Source of the DNA: SXVE01 sp036388895
GTDB taxonomy: Bacteria; Acidobacteriota; Blastocatellia; Pyrinomonadales; Pyrinomonadaceae
DNA length: 64,000 nucleotides
Direction: 5' to 3'
Assembly (NCBI GenBank): GCA_036388895.1
Contig: DASVQY010000002.1
Location: 62,001-126,000, forward strand
A model generated the notes under the pieces. That model searched no databases. It saw only the letters and a program-made list of their open reading frames with translations, and had not been told where the DNA came from. Shown piece by piece: positions 8,351-16,910 of the stretch (within the stretch, counting starts at the first letter, position 1; every line of letters begins with the position of its first letter). Both the position numbers and the translations under genes were made by a program.

Positions 8351-9373
8351 ATGTCAAAATCTATTTCATATTCGGATGCCGGAGTTTCGATTGATAACGC
8401 GAATCTTGCGCTCAAAAAAATCAAAAACTATGCTAAATCAACATTTAACGCCCAGACTTTGACGGAAATAGGAAGTTTCGGCGGAATGTTTTCCGGCGCG
8501 TTTCCCGATATGCGCGAACCGATTCTGGTCGCTTCCGCCGACGGCGTCGGCACGAAACTGAAAATCGCTTTCGACACAGGCATTCACGATACAATCGGAC
8601 AAGACCTGGTTAATCACTGCGTCAACGACATTTTGGTTCAAGGCGCGAAGCCTTTATTTTTTCTCGATTATTTTGCGACAGGAAAACTCTCGCCCGAGAT
8701 CACGGCGTCGGTCGTCGAAGGCGTTTCCGTTGCTTGTAAGGAAAACGGCTGCGTTTTGCTCGGCGGCGAAACTGCGGAAATGCCAGGGTTTTATAAAGAC
8801 GGCGAATACGATTTAGCCGGATTCATCGTCGGCGTCGTAGACAGATCGAAAGTCATTGACGGCAAAAATATTTCTGCGGGCGATGTCGTTCTCGGACTCT
8901 CTTCGAGCGGGCTGCAAACAAACGGCTATTCACTGGCTCGAAAACTGTTTTTTGAAATCGGCGGTTATCAATTCAATTCATACATAGAAGAATTGGGTGA
9001 AACCGCCGGAGAAGCGTTGCTGAAAACTCATACGAGCTTTTTAAAACAACTTGGCGAATTGCTTGATACAGGAAAAATTAAAGGCTTGGCGCATATTACC
9101 GGCGGCGGATTTCTCGAAAATATTCCGCGCATTTTGCCGCAGAATGTTTCGGTCGAAATCAAACGCGGAACGTGGAACGAGCTTCCGGTTTTCGGTTTTA
9201 TGCAAAAATTAGGCAATGTCGCTGATTCAGAAATGTTCCGCACGTTTAATATGGGAATCGGAATGATTGTAATTTGCGCGGAAGAAGATAAAGAGTTTTT
9301 GAAAAATAGTCTGGGCGAATGCTTTGAGATTGGACGAGTAGTTTCCGGAAATAATCAAGTCATAATTAAATGA
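8351..9373 (+). CDS. purM: phosphoribosylformylglycinamidine cyclo-ligase
   Basis: AIR synthetase, the fifth step of purine biosynthesis, closing the imidazole ring with ATP. 340 residues, normal length. The N-terminus has YSDAGVSIDNANLAL. The ATP and substrate region includes ADGVGTKLKIAF and DLVNHCVNDILVQGAKPLFFLDYFATGKL; LLGGETAEMPGFY and HITGGGFLENIPRILP are also diagnostic. The stop overlaps the purN start by 4 bp (ATGA), indicating translational coupling. It shares the ATP-binding fold of SelD, also encoded in this window. Confidence 0.97.
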   Translation: MSKSISYSDAGVSIDNANLALKKIKNYAKSTFNAQTLTEIGSFGGMFSGAFPDMREPILVASADGVGTKLKIAFDTGIHDTIGQDLVNHCVNDILVQGAKPLFFLDYFATGKLSPEITASVVEGVSVACKENGCVLLGGETAEMPGFYKDGEYDLAGFIVGVVDRSKVIDGKNISAGDVVLGLSSSGLQTNGYSLARKLFFEIGGYQFNSYIEELGETAGEALLKTHTSFLKQLGELLDTGKIKGLAHITGGGFLENIPRILPQNVSVEIKRGTWNELPVFGFMQKLGNVADSEMFRTFNMGIGMIVICAEEDKEFLKNSLGECFEIGRVVSGNNQVIIK

Positions 9374-9975
9374 AAATCGGAATTTTAATTTCGGGACGAG
9401 GCTCGAATATGGCTGCAATCATTGAAGCCGTTCAGAGCGGGCAAATTCCTGAATCCGAAGTTGCGGTCGTCATCAGCGACAAAACAAGCGCAAAAGGTTT
9501 GGAAAAAGCGAAAGAGCGAAACGTTGAAGCGATTGTCGTCGCTCGAAAAGCGCGCTCGCGTGAAGAACACGACGCGGAAATTATCAGCGAATTGAAAAAT
9601 CGAAATGTTGAATTCGTTTGTCTCGCCGGTTATATGCGTCTTTTATCGAAAGATTTTATTCAAGCCTTTCAAAATAAAATCATAAATATTCATCCGAGCC
9701 TGCTTCCCTCTTTTCCCGGTCTGGACGCACAGCGACAGGCGATTGATTACGGCGTGAAAGTTTCCGGCTGCACCGTACATTTCGTTGACGAAGATTTGGA
9801 TCACGGCGCAATTATTATGCAAAAGGCGGTCGAAGTTGCGGCTGACGACACGCCGGAAAGTTTATCTGCGAAAATTTTGCAATACGAACATGAGCTTTAT
9901 ATTAAAGCGCTAAAGCGGATTGCCAGAAGAAATTACAAAATAATCGGACGAAGAGTAGTTTTTACAGAAAATTAA
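9370..9975 (+). CDS. purN: phosphoribosylglycinamide formyltransferase
   Basis: GAR transformylase of purine synthesis, using 10-formyl-tetrahydrofolate. 201 residues. The catalytic residues fall at the same numbers as in the E. coli enzyme: N106 and H108 in IINIHPSLLPSFPG, and D144 in VDEDLDHGAIIMQ. The N-terminal ISGRGSNM loop binds the phosphate. It is coupled to purM by an ATGA overlap. The two genes appear to form a short operon that ends here; a 300-bp spacer follows. Confidence 0.97.
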   Translation: MKIGILISGRGSNMAAIIEAVQSGQIPESEVAVVISDKTSAKGLEKAKERNVEAIVVARKARSREEHDAEIISELKNRNVEFVCLAGYMRLLSKDFIQAFQNKIINIHPSLLPSFPGLDAQRQAIDYGVKVSGCTVHFVDEDLDHGAIIMQKAVEVAADDTPESLSAKILQYEHELYIKALKRIARRNYKIIGRRVVFTEN

Positions 9976-10270
9976 AACATTTTTTGAACATATTCCGCAT
10001 TGCTCCACGAAATTTTAATTTAGAATCGAGTTCTATCAATCCTAAACTTACAACGAGGAAAAATACGAAAACGGGAAAAATACAGTAAACAGTAAAGAAG
10101 AATAAAGAAAAATATAATATCGTAAATAAAGCGGCTCATATTCAAACGATTGTTTATTTAACTGTTTGGAAAATTAAATCTTCCACATTCTTTTTCTTTG
10201 CATTTATAACTGGTTTTGACACGAGAAGCTTTTTTCCATAAACTTTAAGTTTTCACTTCAACGTGAGAGG
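9976..10270 (+). promoter_or_regulatory. rpmH operon promoter region
   Basis: AT-rich spacer without a gene. TTGACA at 10216-10221 and TAAACT at 10239-10244 are 17 bp apart, a good sigma-70-type promoter with a 4/6 match at the -10 site. Transcription from it would start about 30 nt before rpmH. GAGAGG at 10264-10270 is the ribosome site for rpmH at 10281. Confidence 0.7.
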
Positions 10271-10280
10271 ATGAACGATT

Positions 10281-10427
10281 ATGCCAAAAAGAACTTATCA
10301 ACCAAACAATCGTCGCCGTGCGAAAAAACACGGTTTCCGGGCGCGCATGGCGACCAAGAACGGACGCGCCGTTTTGAAACGCCGTCGAGCGAAAGGACGC
10401 AAGAGATTAACGGTTCACCATTATTAA
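10281..10427 (+). CDS. rpmH: 50S ribosomal protein L34
   Basis: 48 residues. The start MPKRTYQPNNRRRAKKHGFR and the tail LKRRRAKGRKRLTVHHY are typical L34, a small basic protein of the large subunit. GAGAGG lies about 10 nt upstream. The whole gene is overlapped in another frame by an upstream extension of the rnpA reading frame, which hides it from simple longest-ORF calls. It is the first gene of the rpmH-rnpA-yidD-yidC-khpB-mnmE cluster usually found beside bacterial origins. Confidence 0.97.
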   Translation: MPKRTYQPNNRRRAKKHGFRARMATKNGRAVLKRRRAKGRKRLTVHHY

Positions 10428-10435
10428 ACTTTCGT

Positions 10436-10810
10436 TTGCCGAAAGGGGCGCGGCTGAGAAAGCCCGCCGAATTTCGACGAGTTTACGCCGAAGGCAGGCG
10501 TTTTGAAGGGCGTTTTATGACGGCTTTTATTGCGCCGTCGGATACGTCGTTTCAGCGTTTCGGTGTGACGGCTTCAAAAAAAGCAATCGGCAAGGCTCAC
10601 GACCGCAATCGGGCGAAACGTCTGATTCGAGAGGCTTTTCGGTTGAGCAAAGCGGAACTCAACGAGTTGAATACGAAATTCGATTGGGTTTTGAATGCGC
10701 GCCGAAGTCTTTTAAAGGTAAAGCTTGAGGAACCGCTCGCGGAGTTTCGGCAAATTGTCGCGAAAGTTAAAATTTTTGAATCGCAGAAAGGCGAAAATAC
10801 GTCAAAGTAA
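10436..10810 (+). CDS. rnpA: ribonuclease P protein component
   Basis: Protein subunit of RNase P, which matures tRNA 5' ends. From the TTG at 10436 it is 124 residues, a normal length. It contains RLRKPAEFRRVYAEGRRFEG, FGVTASKKAIGKAHDRNRAKRLIREAFR (the RNR signature) and WVLNARRS. No ATG or GTG lies near the domain start. The frame stays open back to an ATG at 10271, which would add about 55 residues and read through all of rpmH out of frame. That ATG overlaps the rpmH ribosome site, so I prefer the TTG, 8 nt after the rpmH stop. Confidence 0.93.
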   Translation: MPKGARLRKPAEFRRVYAEGRRFEGRFMTAFIAPSDTSFQRFGVTASKKAIGKAHDRNRAKRLIREAFRLSKAELNELNTKFDWVLNARRSLLKVKLEEPLAEFRQIVAKVKIFESQKGENTSK

Positions 10811-10816
10811 AGTGCA

Positions 10817-11026
10817 ATGAAGTATTTGGTTTTAGATTTTTTGAAACTTTACAAGACGTTTCTTTCGCCTTTTTTGCCGCCCGCGTGTCGTTTTACGCCG
10901 ACTTGTTCGGAATATGCTATGGAAGCGGTGGAAAAATACGGAGCAATTCGCGGAACTTGGCTGGCGGCGAAACGTATCTTAAGATGTCAACCTTTTTGCA
11001 AAGGCGGATTCGATCCGGTGAAATGA
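10817..11026 (+). CDS. yidD: membrane protein insertion efficiency factor YidD
   Basis: 69 residues. It contains the family signature: LYKTFLSPFLPPACRFTPTCSEYA, then AIRGTWLAAKRILRCQPFCKGGFDPV. The three conserved cysteines are present. YidD is a small membrane-associated protein that assists YidC-dependent insertion. It starts 6 bp after rnpA and sits ahead of yidC, the standard order. Confidence 0.96.
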   Translation: MKYLVLDFLKLYKTFLSPFLPPACRFTPTCSEYAMEAVEKYGAIRGTWLAAKRILRCQPFCKGGFDPVK

Positions 11027-11158
11027 TTTCAGATTTTGGATTGATTTTTATTTAGACGTTTGTTTCTAAATAGTTTCAAAGTATTTGATTCTGATTAATA
11101 AAATAAATCTGAATTTGCAAATCCAAAATCCAAAATCCAAAATCTAAAATATTAAGTG
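11027..11158. repeat. inverted repeat of 7-bp AT-rich words
   Basis: The yidD-yidC gap. The right end has four tandem copies of the 7-mer AAATCCA (the last varied to AAATCTA) just before yidC. The left end carries the complementary words CAGATTTTGGATTG, so the ends can fold together. There is no T-run, so it is not a standard terminator. Similar word-based palindromes occur at 13076-13131, 13620-13673 and 46239-46316. Confidence 0.65.
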
Positions 11159-13060
11159 ATGGACAATTCTAAACAGCAGAATCAAGGGCGTTTTTTACTT
11201 GCCGCTGTTCTTTCGATGGCGGTTTTGTTTGGCTGGAGTTACTTTTTTACCCCGAAAAAACCGCAAACGGACAATGCGAATACGGCGGAGGTTACTACCG
11301 CGACGAACACGCCCGCTCGTGAATCTCAACCGATTCAACAATCGCAAACGGCACAACTGGCGCCTGACAGCATACCGAACCGACAAATTACGATTAAATC
11401 GCCGCTTTACGAAGTAACGCTTGATTCAAAGGGAGCGCTGGCGACGAGCTGGATTTTATTAAAAGACAAATCTCCGAAAGGCGTCAAACCGGTTTACGCT
11501 GACGGTTCTACCGAAAATGATAAAAAGCCGCTGCAATTGATTTCGCAAAAGGCGCAGGAAACTCGTGAGTTTCCGTTTCGGCTGTCAACTGAAAATCAAA
11601 ATCTGAATGATCTGCTTAACAATCGAAACTATCAGGTTTCGGCAAACGAAGAAACGATTGCGCTTAACGAAGGCGAACAAAGACAGATTGATTTTACTTT
11701 GACGGATGCGAACGGCGTCGAAATTACAAAAAGTTTTCTTTTCCGCGCCGACAGCTATCTCACCGATTTAAGCGTTAAATTAACTCAAAATGGTCAACCC
11801 GTTCCTGATACGAAATTATTAATTGGGGCAAGCGTCGGTGACCATGCAATAAATCATCATAATTTTTATCACATTGAGTCGGAAGCTGTTGCTTCAGTCG
11901 GCGGAGATATTTATCGCCATCAAGGCGCCGGATTTACCTACAATCAAGATCAAAGTTCGATAGACGTGCCGGGAAGGATAGATTGGGCAGGCGTCGGCGA
12001 CGCGTATTTTGCGATGACAGCGATTCCGGCTGAGCAAACACAAGGCTTGGAGTATCGTGCCTCGAAGTATGAAGTTCAAACTCAGCCTTATTATGACGGA
12101 ATCTTTAGCTGGATTCTGAGAAATGAAAAAACGAGCGAAATTCGCCACTTGATTACGGCTTATGTACCGATAAGTACAGACGGTACACAGACGAAAATTT
12201 ATACGGGAACAAAGGATTATTTTGCTTTATCGGAATATAACAATATAGTTTCTGCAAGCATTAATAGACCGGTTGACTTGGTAGATTTAATAAACTTCAG
12301 TAATTACTGGTTTTTCCGCTGGTTGACGAAACCTCTTTCTATTCCGATTTTGTATTCGCTGAATTTTCTTAATAATTTCACGCAGAATTATGGTTTAGCG
12401 ATTATTATCTTTACTTTTCTGTTTTACTCTCTGCTATTCCCGCTTCGCTGGTCGCAGTCGAAATCTTTCAAAAAGGCGGCAGGGAACGCGCCGAAAATGA
12501 AGGATATTCAGGATAGAATTAAAGATTTGCAGAAAAAAGGTGTTCCGATCGACGATCCGCGAATGCGCGAACTGCAAATGGAGCAATTGCGAATGACAAA
12601 GGCGGCTTTGCCGATTGGCGGATGTTTGCCGATGATTCTTCAATTCCCTTTGCTGATTGCCTTTTATACGGCAGTAACGGTTTCGCTTTCGATTCGTCAG
12701 GCGTCTTTCCTCTGGCTACCTGACCTTTCCGCCGGCGACCCGTATCATCTTTTGGAATTCGCCTTTGCCGCTTCGATGATTCTTTCGATGAAATTTACGC
12801 CGCAAGCCGCAGTCGTTTCGCCGGAACAACAGATGCAACAAAAAATGATGACGTATCTGATGCCGGTAATGATGCTCTGGGTTATGTGGAGCGCGCCTGC
12901 AGGACTTTTGCTTTACTGGTTTTTCGGAAATGTTGTCAGTTTCGGGCAGCAAATGATTATCAATCGAATGAATAAAACCGGCGAACCGCCGAAAGAAGAG
13001 ATTGTTGATTCAATGCCGAAAGATGTGAAAAAAGTGAAACCGAAACTTTCAACGTCTTGA
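11159..13060 (+). CDS. yidC: membrane protein insertase YidC
   Basis: Inner-membrane insertase of about 633 residues. The N-terminal membrane segment (about 13-29, LLAAVLSMAVLFGWSYFF) is followed by a Thr/Gln-rich linker and the large periplasmic beta domain (about 65-370). The C-terminal insertase core follows: NYWFFRWLTKPL, YGLAIIIFTFLFYSLLFPLRW, the cytoplasmic hairpin KMKDIQDRIKDLQKKG, then LPIGGCLPMILQFPLLIAFY and later segments. The long periplasmic domain is the Gram-negative form. The frame also offers a GTG 3 nt upstream (11156); ATG at 11159 is preferred. Confidence 0.97.
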   Translation: MDNSKQQNQGRFLLAAVLSMAVLFGWSYFFTPKKPQTDNANTAEVTTATNTPARESQPIQQSQTAQLAPDSIPNRQITIKSPLYEVTLDSKGALATSWILLKDKSPKGVKPVYADGSTENDKKPLQLISQKAQETREFPFRLSTENQNLNDLLNNRNYQVSANEETIALNEGEQRQIDFTLTDANGVEITKSFLFRADSYLTDLSVKLTQNGQPVPDTKLLIGASVGDHAINHHNFYHIESEAVASVGGDIYRHQGAGFTYNQDQSSIDVPGRIDWAGVGDAYFAMTAIPAEQTQGLEYRASKYEVQTQPYYDGIFSWILRNEKTSEIRHLITAYVPISTDGTQTKIYTGTKDYFALSEYNNIVSASINRPVDLVDLINFSNYWFFRWLTKPLSIPILYSLNFLNNFTQNYGLAIIIFTFLFYSLLFPLRWSQSKSFKKAAGNAPKMKDIQDRIKDLQKKGVPIDDPRMRELQMEQLRMTKAALPIGGCLPMILQFPLLIAFYTAVTVSLSIRQASFLWLPDLSAGDPYHLLEFAFAASMILSMKFTPQAAVVSPEQQMQQKMMTYLMPVMMLWVMWSAPAGLLLYWFFGNVVSFGQQMIINRMNKTGEPPKEEIVDSMPKDVKKVKPKLSTS

Positions 13061-13062
13061 AA

Positions 13063-13166
13063 GTCACAAAATGACAAAGTGAAAAGGTGAAAAAGTATAA
13101 TGTTAAAAAACGCTGATCACCTTTTCACTTTTAACCTTTTTAACCTTTTCACTTTATACTTTGTTT
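13063..13166. repeat. word-based palindrome between yidC and khpB
   Basis: A perfect 15-bp inverted repeat, 13076-13090 against 13117-13131 (AAAGTGAAAAGGTGA and its complement), is followed by a second, partial copy of the right arm at about 13141-13163. The arms are built from GTGAAAA-like words. No coding frame. It resembles the other intergenic word palindromes of this window. Confidence 0.65.
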
Positions 13167-13167
13167 T

Positions 13168-13617
13168 ATGAACGAATATTGCCAACAAGCTGAAACTTTT
13201 TTGACCGAACTTTTAGCTGATATGAATTTTAATTTGAGCGTATCATCAGAATGGACGGACGAAGGGTGCGTGCTTGATTTAAGCGGCGAAGACGCTCCCT
13301 TTTTGCTGGCAGAGAACGGCGAAATGCTCGATGCTTTTGAGACGTTGCTTTTTCAGATTTACGGCAGGAATCTTGACCGGGAACATCGTTTCACCTGCGA
13401 TGCCGACGGTTTTCGACGAACTCGCAAAGCTGAACTTCAGGCGATGGCACGGTTTGCCGCCGGAAATGTTCGGAAAAGCTCGAAACCTTTTACATTCGGC
13501 GTCTTGAATTCAACCGAACGACGCGTAATTCATCTAGCCTTGCAAAGTGAAACCGATCTGATTACCGAATCAGTCGGAAACGGACGTGATAGACGCCTGC
13601 AGGTTCGTCTGAAATAA
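13168..13617 (+). CDS. khpB: KhpB/Jag-like R3H-domain RNA-binding protein
   Basis: 149 residues. The N-terminal half (about 1-85) fits a KH-like module, with ENGEMLDAFETLLFQIYGR near 50-67 as the usual Jag helix. The C-terminal half has the R3H motif, STERRVIHLALQ, around 113-124. Family proteins bind RNA and influence cell division and elongation. The position between yidC and mnmE is typical. The N-terminal Jag domain of longer homologues is absent. Confidence 0.88.
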   Translation: MNEYCQQAETFLTELLADMNFNLSVSSEWTDEGCVLDLSGEDAPFLLAENGEMLDAFETLLFQIYGRNLDREHRFTCDADGFRRTRKAELQAMARFAAGNVRKSSKPFTFGVLNSTERRVIHLALQSETDLITESVGNGRDRRLQVRLK

Positions 13618-13676
13618 GTTCAAAGTTCAAAGTCTTATTTTTGAAACTTTGAACCTTAAACTTTGAACTTTGATTT
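13618..13676. repeat. TTCAAAG-word palindrome between khpB and mnmE
   Basis: Tandem GTTCAAA words form a perfect 14-bp inverted repeat (13620-13633 against 13660-13673), with a further partial copy at about 13645-13655. It fills the whole gap and ends 3 bp before the mnmE start, so the mnmE ribosome-binding region lies within the hairpin arm. That could lower mnmE translation. Confidence 0.7.
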
Positions 13677-15050
13677 ATGTCAGACACAATCGTTGCATTG
13701 ATAACGCCCTTAGGACGCAGCGGAATCGGTGTAATCCGTGTAAGCGGCGCAAATTCCCTCTCAATCGTAAAAAAAATCATAAATGACGACGAGTTTGCTC
13801 CGAAACCTCGTTATGCTCATCTGAAAAAAATCTACGAAGTCGAATCAGGCGAAGTTTTGGATGAAGCTATTCTTACATACTTCAAAGCCCCGAACTCGTT
13901 TACCGGAGAAGACGTTGTCGAAATTGCCTGTCACGGCTCGCCGATTGTTCTGCGCCAAATCATTGACTACTGTTTGAAATTTGACGCGCGAATGGCGGAA
14001 GCGGGCGAGTTCAGCCTGCGCGCCCTGGCAAACGGGCGGATGAATTTAAGCCAGGCGGAAGCGATTCGAGATTTGATTGACGCGCAAACTTTCGCTTCGG
14101 CGCGTCAATCGGTTCGCCAACTGCGCGGCGAGCTTTCCAATCAGTTGCAGCCGTTAAAAGATGAATTATTAAATGTCATCATCATTCTGGAATCGGCTCT
14201 CGAATTTGTCGAAGATGACTTGCCGGACTTTCAAACGGAAAGCATTAAATCGAAACTCGCCGAAATTGCCGAAAAAACAGGCAAAATGGCTTCGACCTTT
14301 CAAGCCGGAAAACTTCTCAGAGAAGGTTTGAAAGTCGTTCTCGCCGGGCGACCGAATGTCGGAAAATCCAGCCTTTTCAACGCATTGCTCGGTCACGAAC
14401 GAGCTATCGTAACGGACATCGCCGGAACCACGCGCGACCAGCTTCACGAAAAATTAATTATCAATAACATTCCCATTTCTCTGATTGATACCGCCGGTTT
14501 GCGCGATACTTCCGACGCGGTTGAAAGCATCGGCGTCGAGCGAAGCAAACAAGTTATGGCTGACGCCGATCTGGTCGTCGTATTGCTCGATGGCTCGCAA
14601 GATTTAACCGCGGAAGACCGAGAGATTTTAACGCAAACCACTGAATATCCGGCACTTATCGCCATAAACAAGTCGGATTTGACGAATTTTAATCACAATT
14701 TGCTCGAAGAAATAAATTTTATTACCGGTGGCAAGCGAAAAGTAATCGAAATTTCAGCCAAGAGCGGCGATCGTCTTGAAGAACTTCAAAAAGAAATCAT
14801 TGAACCCTTTTCCCCGCAAAATTTAGACCCAACGGGCTTTCTTGTTTCCGACGCTCGTCATAACGATTTGCTGCTCCGGGCAAAAAGCGAAATCGAAAAT
14901 TCATTAAACCTACTCGATCAAAAGATGAGTGAAGAATTCGTCCTTATCGGTTTACACAACGCACTTCGTTATCTCGGACAAATAACCGGTGAAACCACAA
15001 CCGAAGATATGCTTACTCGAATCTTTTCGACTTTCTGCATCGGAAAGTAA
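13677..15050 (+). CDS. mnmE: tRNA uridine-5-carboxymethylaminomethyl modification GTPase MnmE
   Basis: 457 residues. With MnmG it modifies the wobble uridine of certain tRNAs. The N-terminal folate-binding domain begins DTIVALITPLGRSGIGVIRVSG. A helical domain contains the G domain: GRPNVGKSSLFN (G1), DIAGTTRD (G2), DTAGLRDT (G3) and NKSD (G4). The C-terminus ends FCIGK, the conserved terminal motif with the catalytic cysteine. MnmG is encoded 3.4 kb downstream instead of adjacent. Confidence 0.97.
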   Translation: MSDTIVALITPLGRSGIGVIRVSGANSLSIVKKIINDDEFAPKPRYAHLKKIYEVESGEVLDEAILTYFKAPNSFTGEDVVEIACHGSPIVLRQIIDYCLKFDARMAEAGEFSLRALANGRMNLSQAEAIRDLIDAQTFASARQSVRQLRGELSNQLQPLKDELLNVIIILESALEFVEDDLPDFQTESIKSKLAEIAEKTGKMASTFQAGKLLREGLKVVLAGRPNVGKSSLFNALLGHERAIVTDIAGTTRDQLHEKLIINNIPISLIDTAGLRDTSDAVESIGVERSKQVMADADLVVVLLDGSQDLTAEDREILTQTTEYPALIAINKSDLTNFNHNLLEEINFITGGKRKVIEISAKSGDRLEELQKEIIEPFSPQNLDPTGFLVSDARHNDLLLRAKSEIENSLNLLDQKMSEEFVLIGLHNALRYLGQITGETTTEDMLTRIFSTFCIGK

Positions 15051-15438
15051 GTAACAATAAATAACAATGACAATGCTTGGATACGTCAAGTTTACGAACG
15101 TTTGAAAAGTGATTATCGCTATTCTAACAATTTGTTTTACAACAATTTCCCTTTCCCAAAAGAACCAACTAATAAACACAACGAAAGAGTAGAACACACG
15201 GCACAAGGTATTTTAGACGCGCGCCTAAACTTTCCCCGCGTGCCTCTAGCGGACCTCTACGACCTGCTGACGATGCCGAAAGTATTACTAGACGCAAAAC
15301 CGCGCCAACGATGAAGCTGTTGATGCCTGTTACGGCAAAACGAGCCTCAAAAACGAACTTCAACAACTTGAATTTCTGTTTGAATTATACCGGCAATATA
15401 CGGAGCCGCTTACGATGATTGAAGAAAAGGAAACCTAG
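15051..15438 (+). pseudogene. remnant of MmeI-like DNA methyltransferase, C-terminus
   Basis: From 15063 one frame reads AWIRQVYERLKSDYRYSNNL, then FYNNFPFPKEP and ILDARLNFPRVPLADLYDLL. At about 15299 the match moves to another frame, reading ANDEAVDACYGKTSLKNELQ and LEFLFELYRQYTEPL before a stop at 15438. The order NNFPFP, VLDAR-like, SLADLYDPLTMP-like, DxCYGK and FLFELY is that of the extreme C-terminus of MmeI-type (type IIG) restriction-methylation enzymes. The rest of the gene is missing and a frameshift is present, so this is a decayed fragment directly after the mnmE stop. Confidence 0.8.
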
Positions 15439-15569
15439 AAGGCTAAATGGAAGCAAAATAGGACGAATACATTTAGGAAATCAGACTAGCAATAGCGGAA
15501 GCAAAATGAAAGGTTATCACTAATTCCAACATTACTGGATTTAGGAATTTTCCTATTAGTGTTATTTTA

Positions 15570-15652
15570 ACATTATCCCTTCCCAGATTACTCGCGGGAT
15601 GTGAAAAATCTTTCTTTTACCTTCGGTAATTAAAACTGAAAAGGGATAATGT
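15570..15652. repeat. 83-bp segment bounded by perfect 12-bp inverted repeats
   Basis: ACATTATCCCTT at 15570-15581 is repeated inverted at 15641-15652. The interior has no coding frame. It lies between the methylase remnant and the bactofilin gene. It could be a small non-autonomous mobile element, a structured terminator for the leftward bactofilin gene (whose stop is 15 bp away), or part of the debris of the methylase region. Confidence 0.5.
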
Positions 15653-15666
15653 ACAAATCCGCATTA

Positions 15667-16353
15667 TTAAGCGACATCTAAAGTGAGATTGGAAGATTCC
15701 CCGTCTTTGCCGACTGCTTCAAAGGACTTTTTCTCAGTTGGCGGATTACTACCGATTTTATTTTCACGCGGCAAAAACGGGGTGCTTTTGACGACGTTCG
15801 TGCTGACAGGCGCCATAGACGCGCCCGGTTTGGCATTATGGTTTTCCGCATTTTCCTTAAGCTTTAGCATACTGCAGTTGCCTTCTAGAACTGCGCCGTC
15901 TGCCATAATAAGGCGCGGCGTTTGAATATTGCCAACCACTTTTGCCGTCCGTCTCAATTCCAAATGTTCGGTGGCGATTATGTCGCCGTTGACCTCGCCG
16001 TTAATTATCGCCGTCCCTACCGAAACATTGGCGTCAACTACACCGTCCGAACCAATTATCAAAGTTCCTTTTTCACTCGTTACCTTTCCGGTCAAATGCC
16101 CGTCAATGCGCGCCATCGCGATAAAATTCAACTCGCCAACAAAAACCGAACTGCTGCCGACTAAAGCACTTAAACGCCCTTCTCTGATGTCGCGCGCCAT
16201 CTCTTCGCTTTCAGATATAGCACGTGGCTGTGTGCCGTTGCTGACAACATTTTCCTGCGTTGCGTCGAGGCTATTCTGATTTTCCGTGTTCCTTTCTTGA
16301 AAGCCACTGTTTTGATCCGCTTCGTTGCTATTACCGTATCCCGAATTAACCAT
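15667..16353 (-). CDS. bactofilin (polymer-forming cytoskeletal protein)
   Basis: 228 residues. The central bactofilin/DUF583 domain covers about 65-160, opening LVGSSSVFVGELNFIAMARI and continuing through DGHLTGKV, LIIGSDGVVDANV, AIINGEVNGDI and LELRRTAKVVGNI. The beta-helical repeat has hydrophobic residues every 5-6 positions. The N-terminal 60 and C-terminal 60 residues are polar and disordered, as is usual. Bactofilins assemble into filaments at the membrane and help shape the cell or position proteins. GAGGA lies about 12 nt upstream of the ATG. It is transcribed opposite to mnmE and mnmG. Confidence 0.92.
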   Translation of the reverse strand: MVNSGYGNSNEADQNSGFQERNTENQNSLDATQENVVSNGTQPRAISESEEMARDIREGRLSALVGSSSVFVGELNFIAMARIDGHLTGKVTSEKGTLIIGSDGVVDANVSVGTAIINGEVNGDIIATEHLELRRTAKVVGNIQTPRLIMADGAVLEGNCSMLKLKENAENHNAKPGASMAPVSTNVVKSTPFLPRENKIGSNPPTEKKSFEAVGKDGESSNLTLDVA

Positions 16354-16910
16354 AGTTTTACTAAGTCCTCGCTTTTTAATTTCGCTCGCAGGTCAAGCCT
16401 TTACAATGAATTTGTCAGATGCCAACAAAAAGGGTTAATCGCCCGTTTTTTCCAAATTTTTTTAATAATAGAGATTGTCCGCCATTCTGTCTACAGTTTT
16501 TCTTGAATAAAGGCTAAATTTATCCAAATTATAAATATTTGCACCTTATTTGTATCTTTATAAATATGCTATCTTCATAAATCTAATAATTGCAATAAGA
16601 TCGCATATATATTCACATTTTGCATTTGAAGGAGAGATTCCTAAAAAATAACAATTGAGTAATAAATTGCACAAAACTCTTTGTTGGCGGATTTCTTCTT
16701 TTGTCAGAAATAATCACTTCTTATTTTTGTATTAAATACTATGACAAATTTAGAATAAACGATTATTGAACTCATGAAAATCAATTTACAAAACCGTTCC
16801 GATGGCTTTCAATGCAATTTTACAGTATAGAACGACGAATCTCTCGTTTTGTGAACCTAAGACGCTAGCCATTTATATTTGAGCTTATGCCAAGAGCCTT
16901 TTGACGATAT
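16354..16910. other. AT-rich spacer with no recognised gene
   Basis: About 550 bp between the bactofilin gene and the IS630 remnant. No coherent reading frame or strong hairpin is visible. The stretch probably holds the bactofilin promoter and decayed insertion-element flank. Confidence 0.5.

Noticed and set aside
8194..8394. 66-residue ORF just before purM
   Set aside because: It overlaps the purM start and has no ribosome site; the hydrophobic text comes from AT-rich DNA.
10060..10200. A-rich stretch with repeated gaaaaa and agtaaa words before rpmH, considered as a CRISPR or iteron array
   Set aside because: The words are not regularly spaced and there are no conserved repeats or spacers; it is AT-rich promoter DNA.
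15102..15314. 70-residue ORF considered as an intact small gene
   Set aside because: It matches only the C-terminal part of MmeI-type methylases and continues in another frame, so it is a pseudogene fragment.
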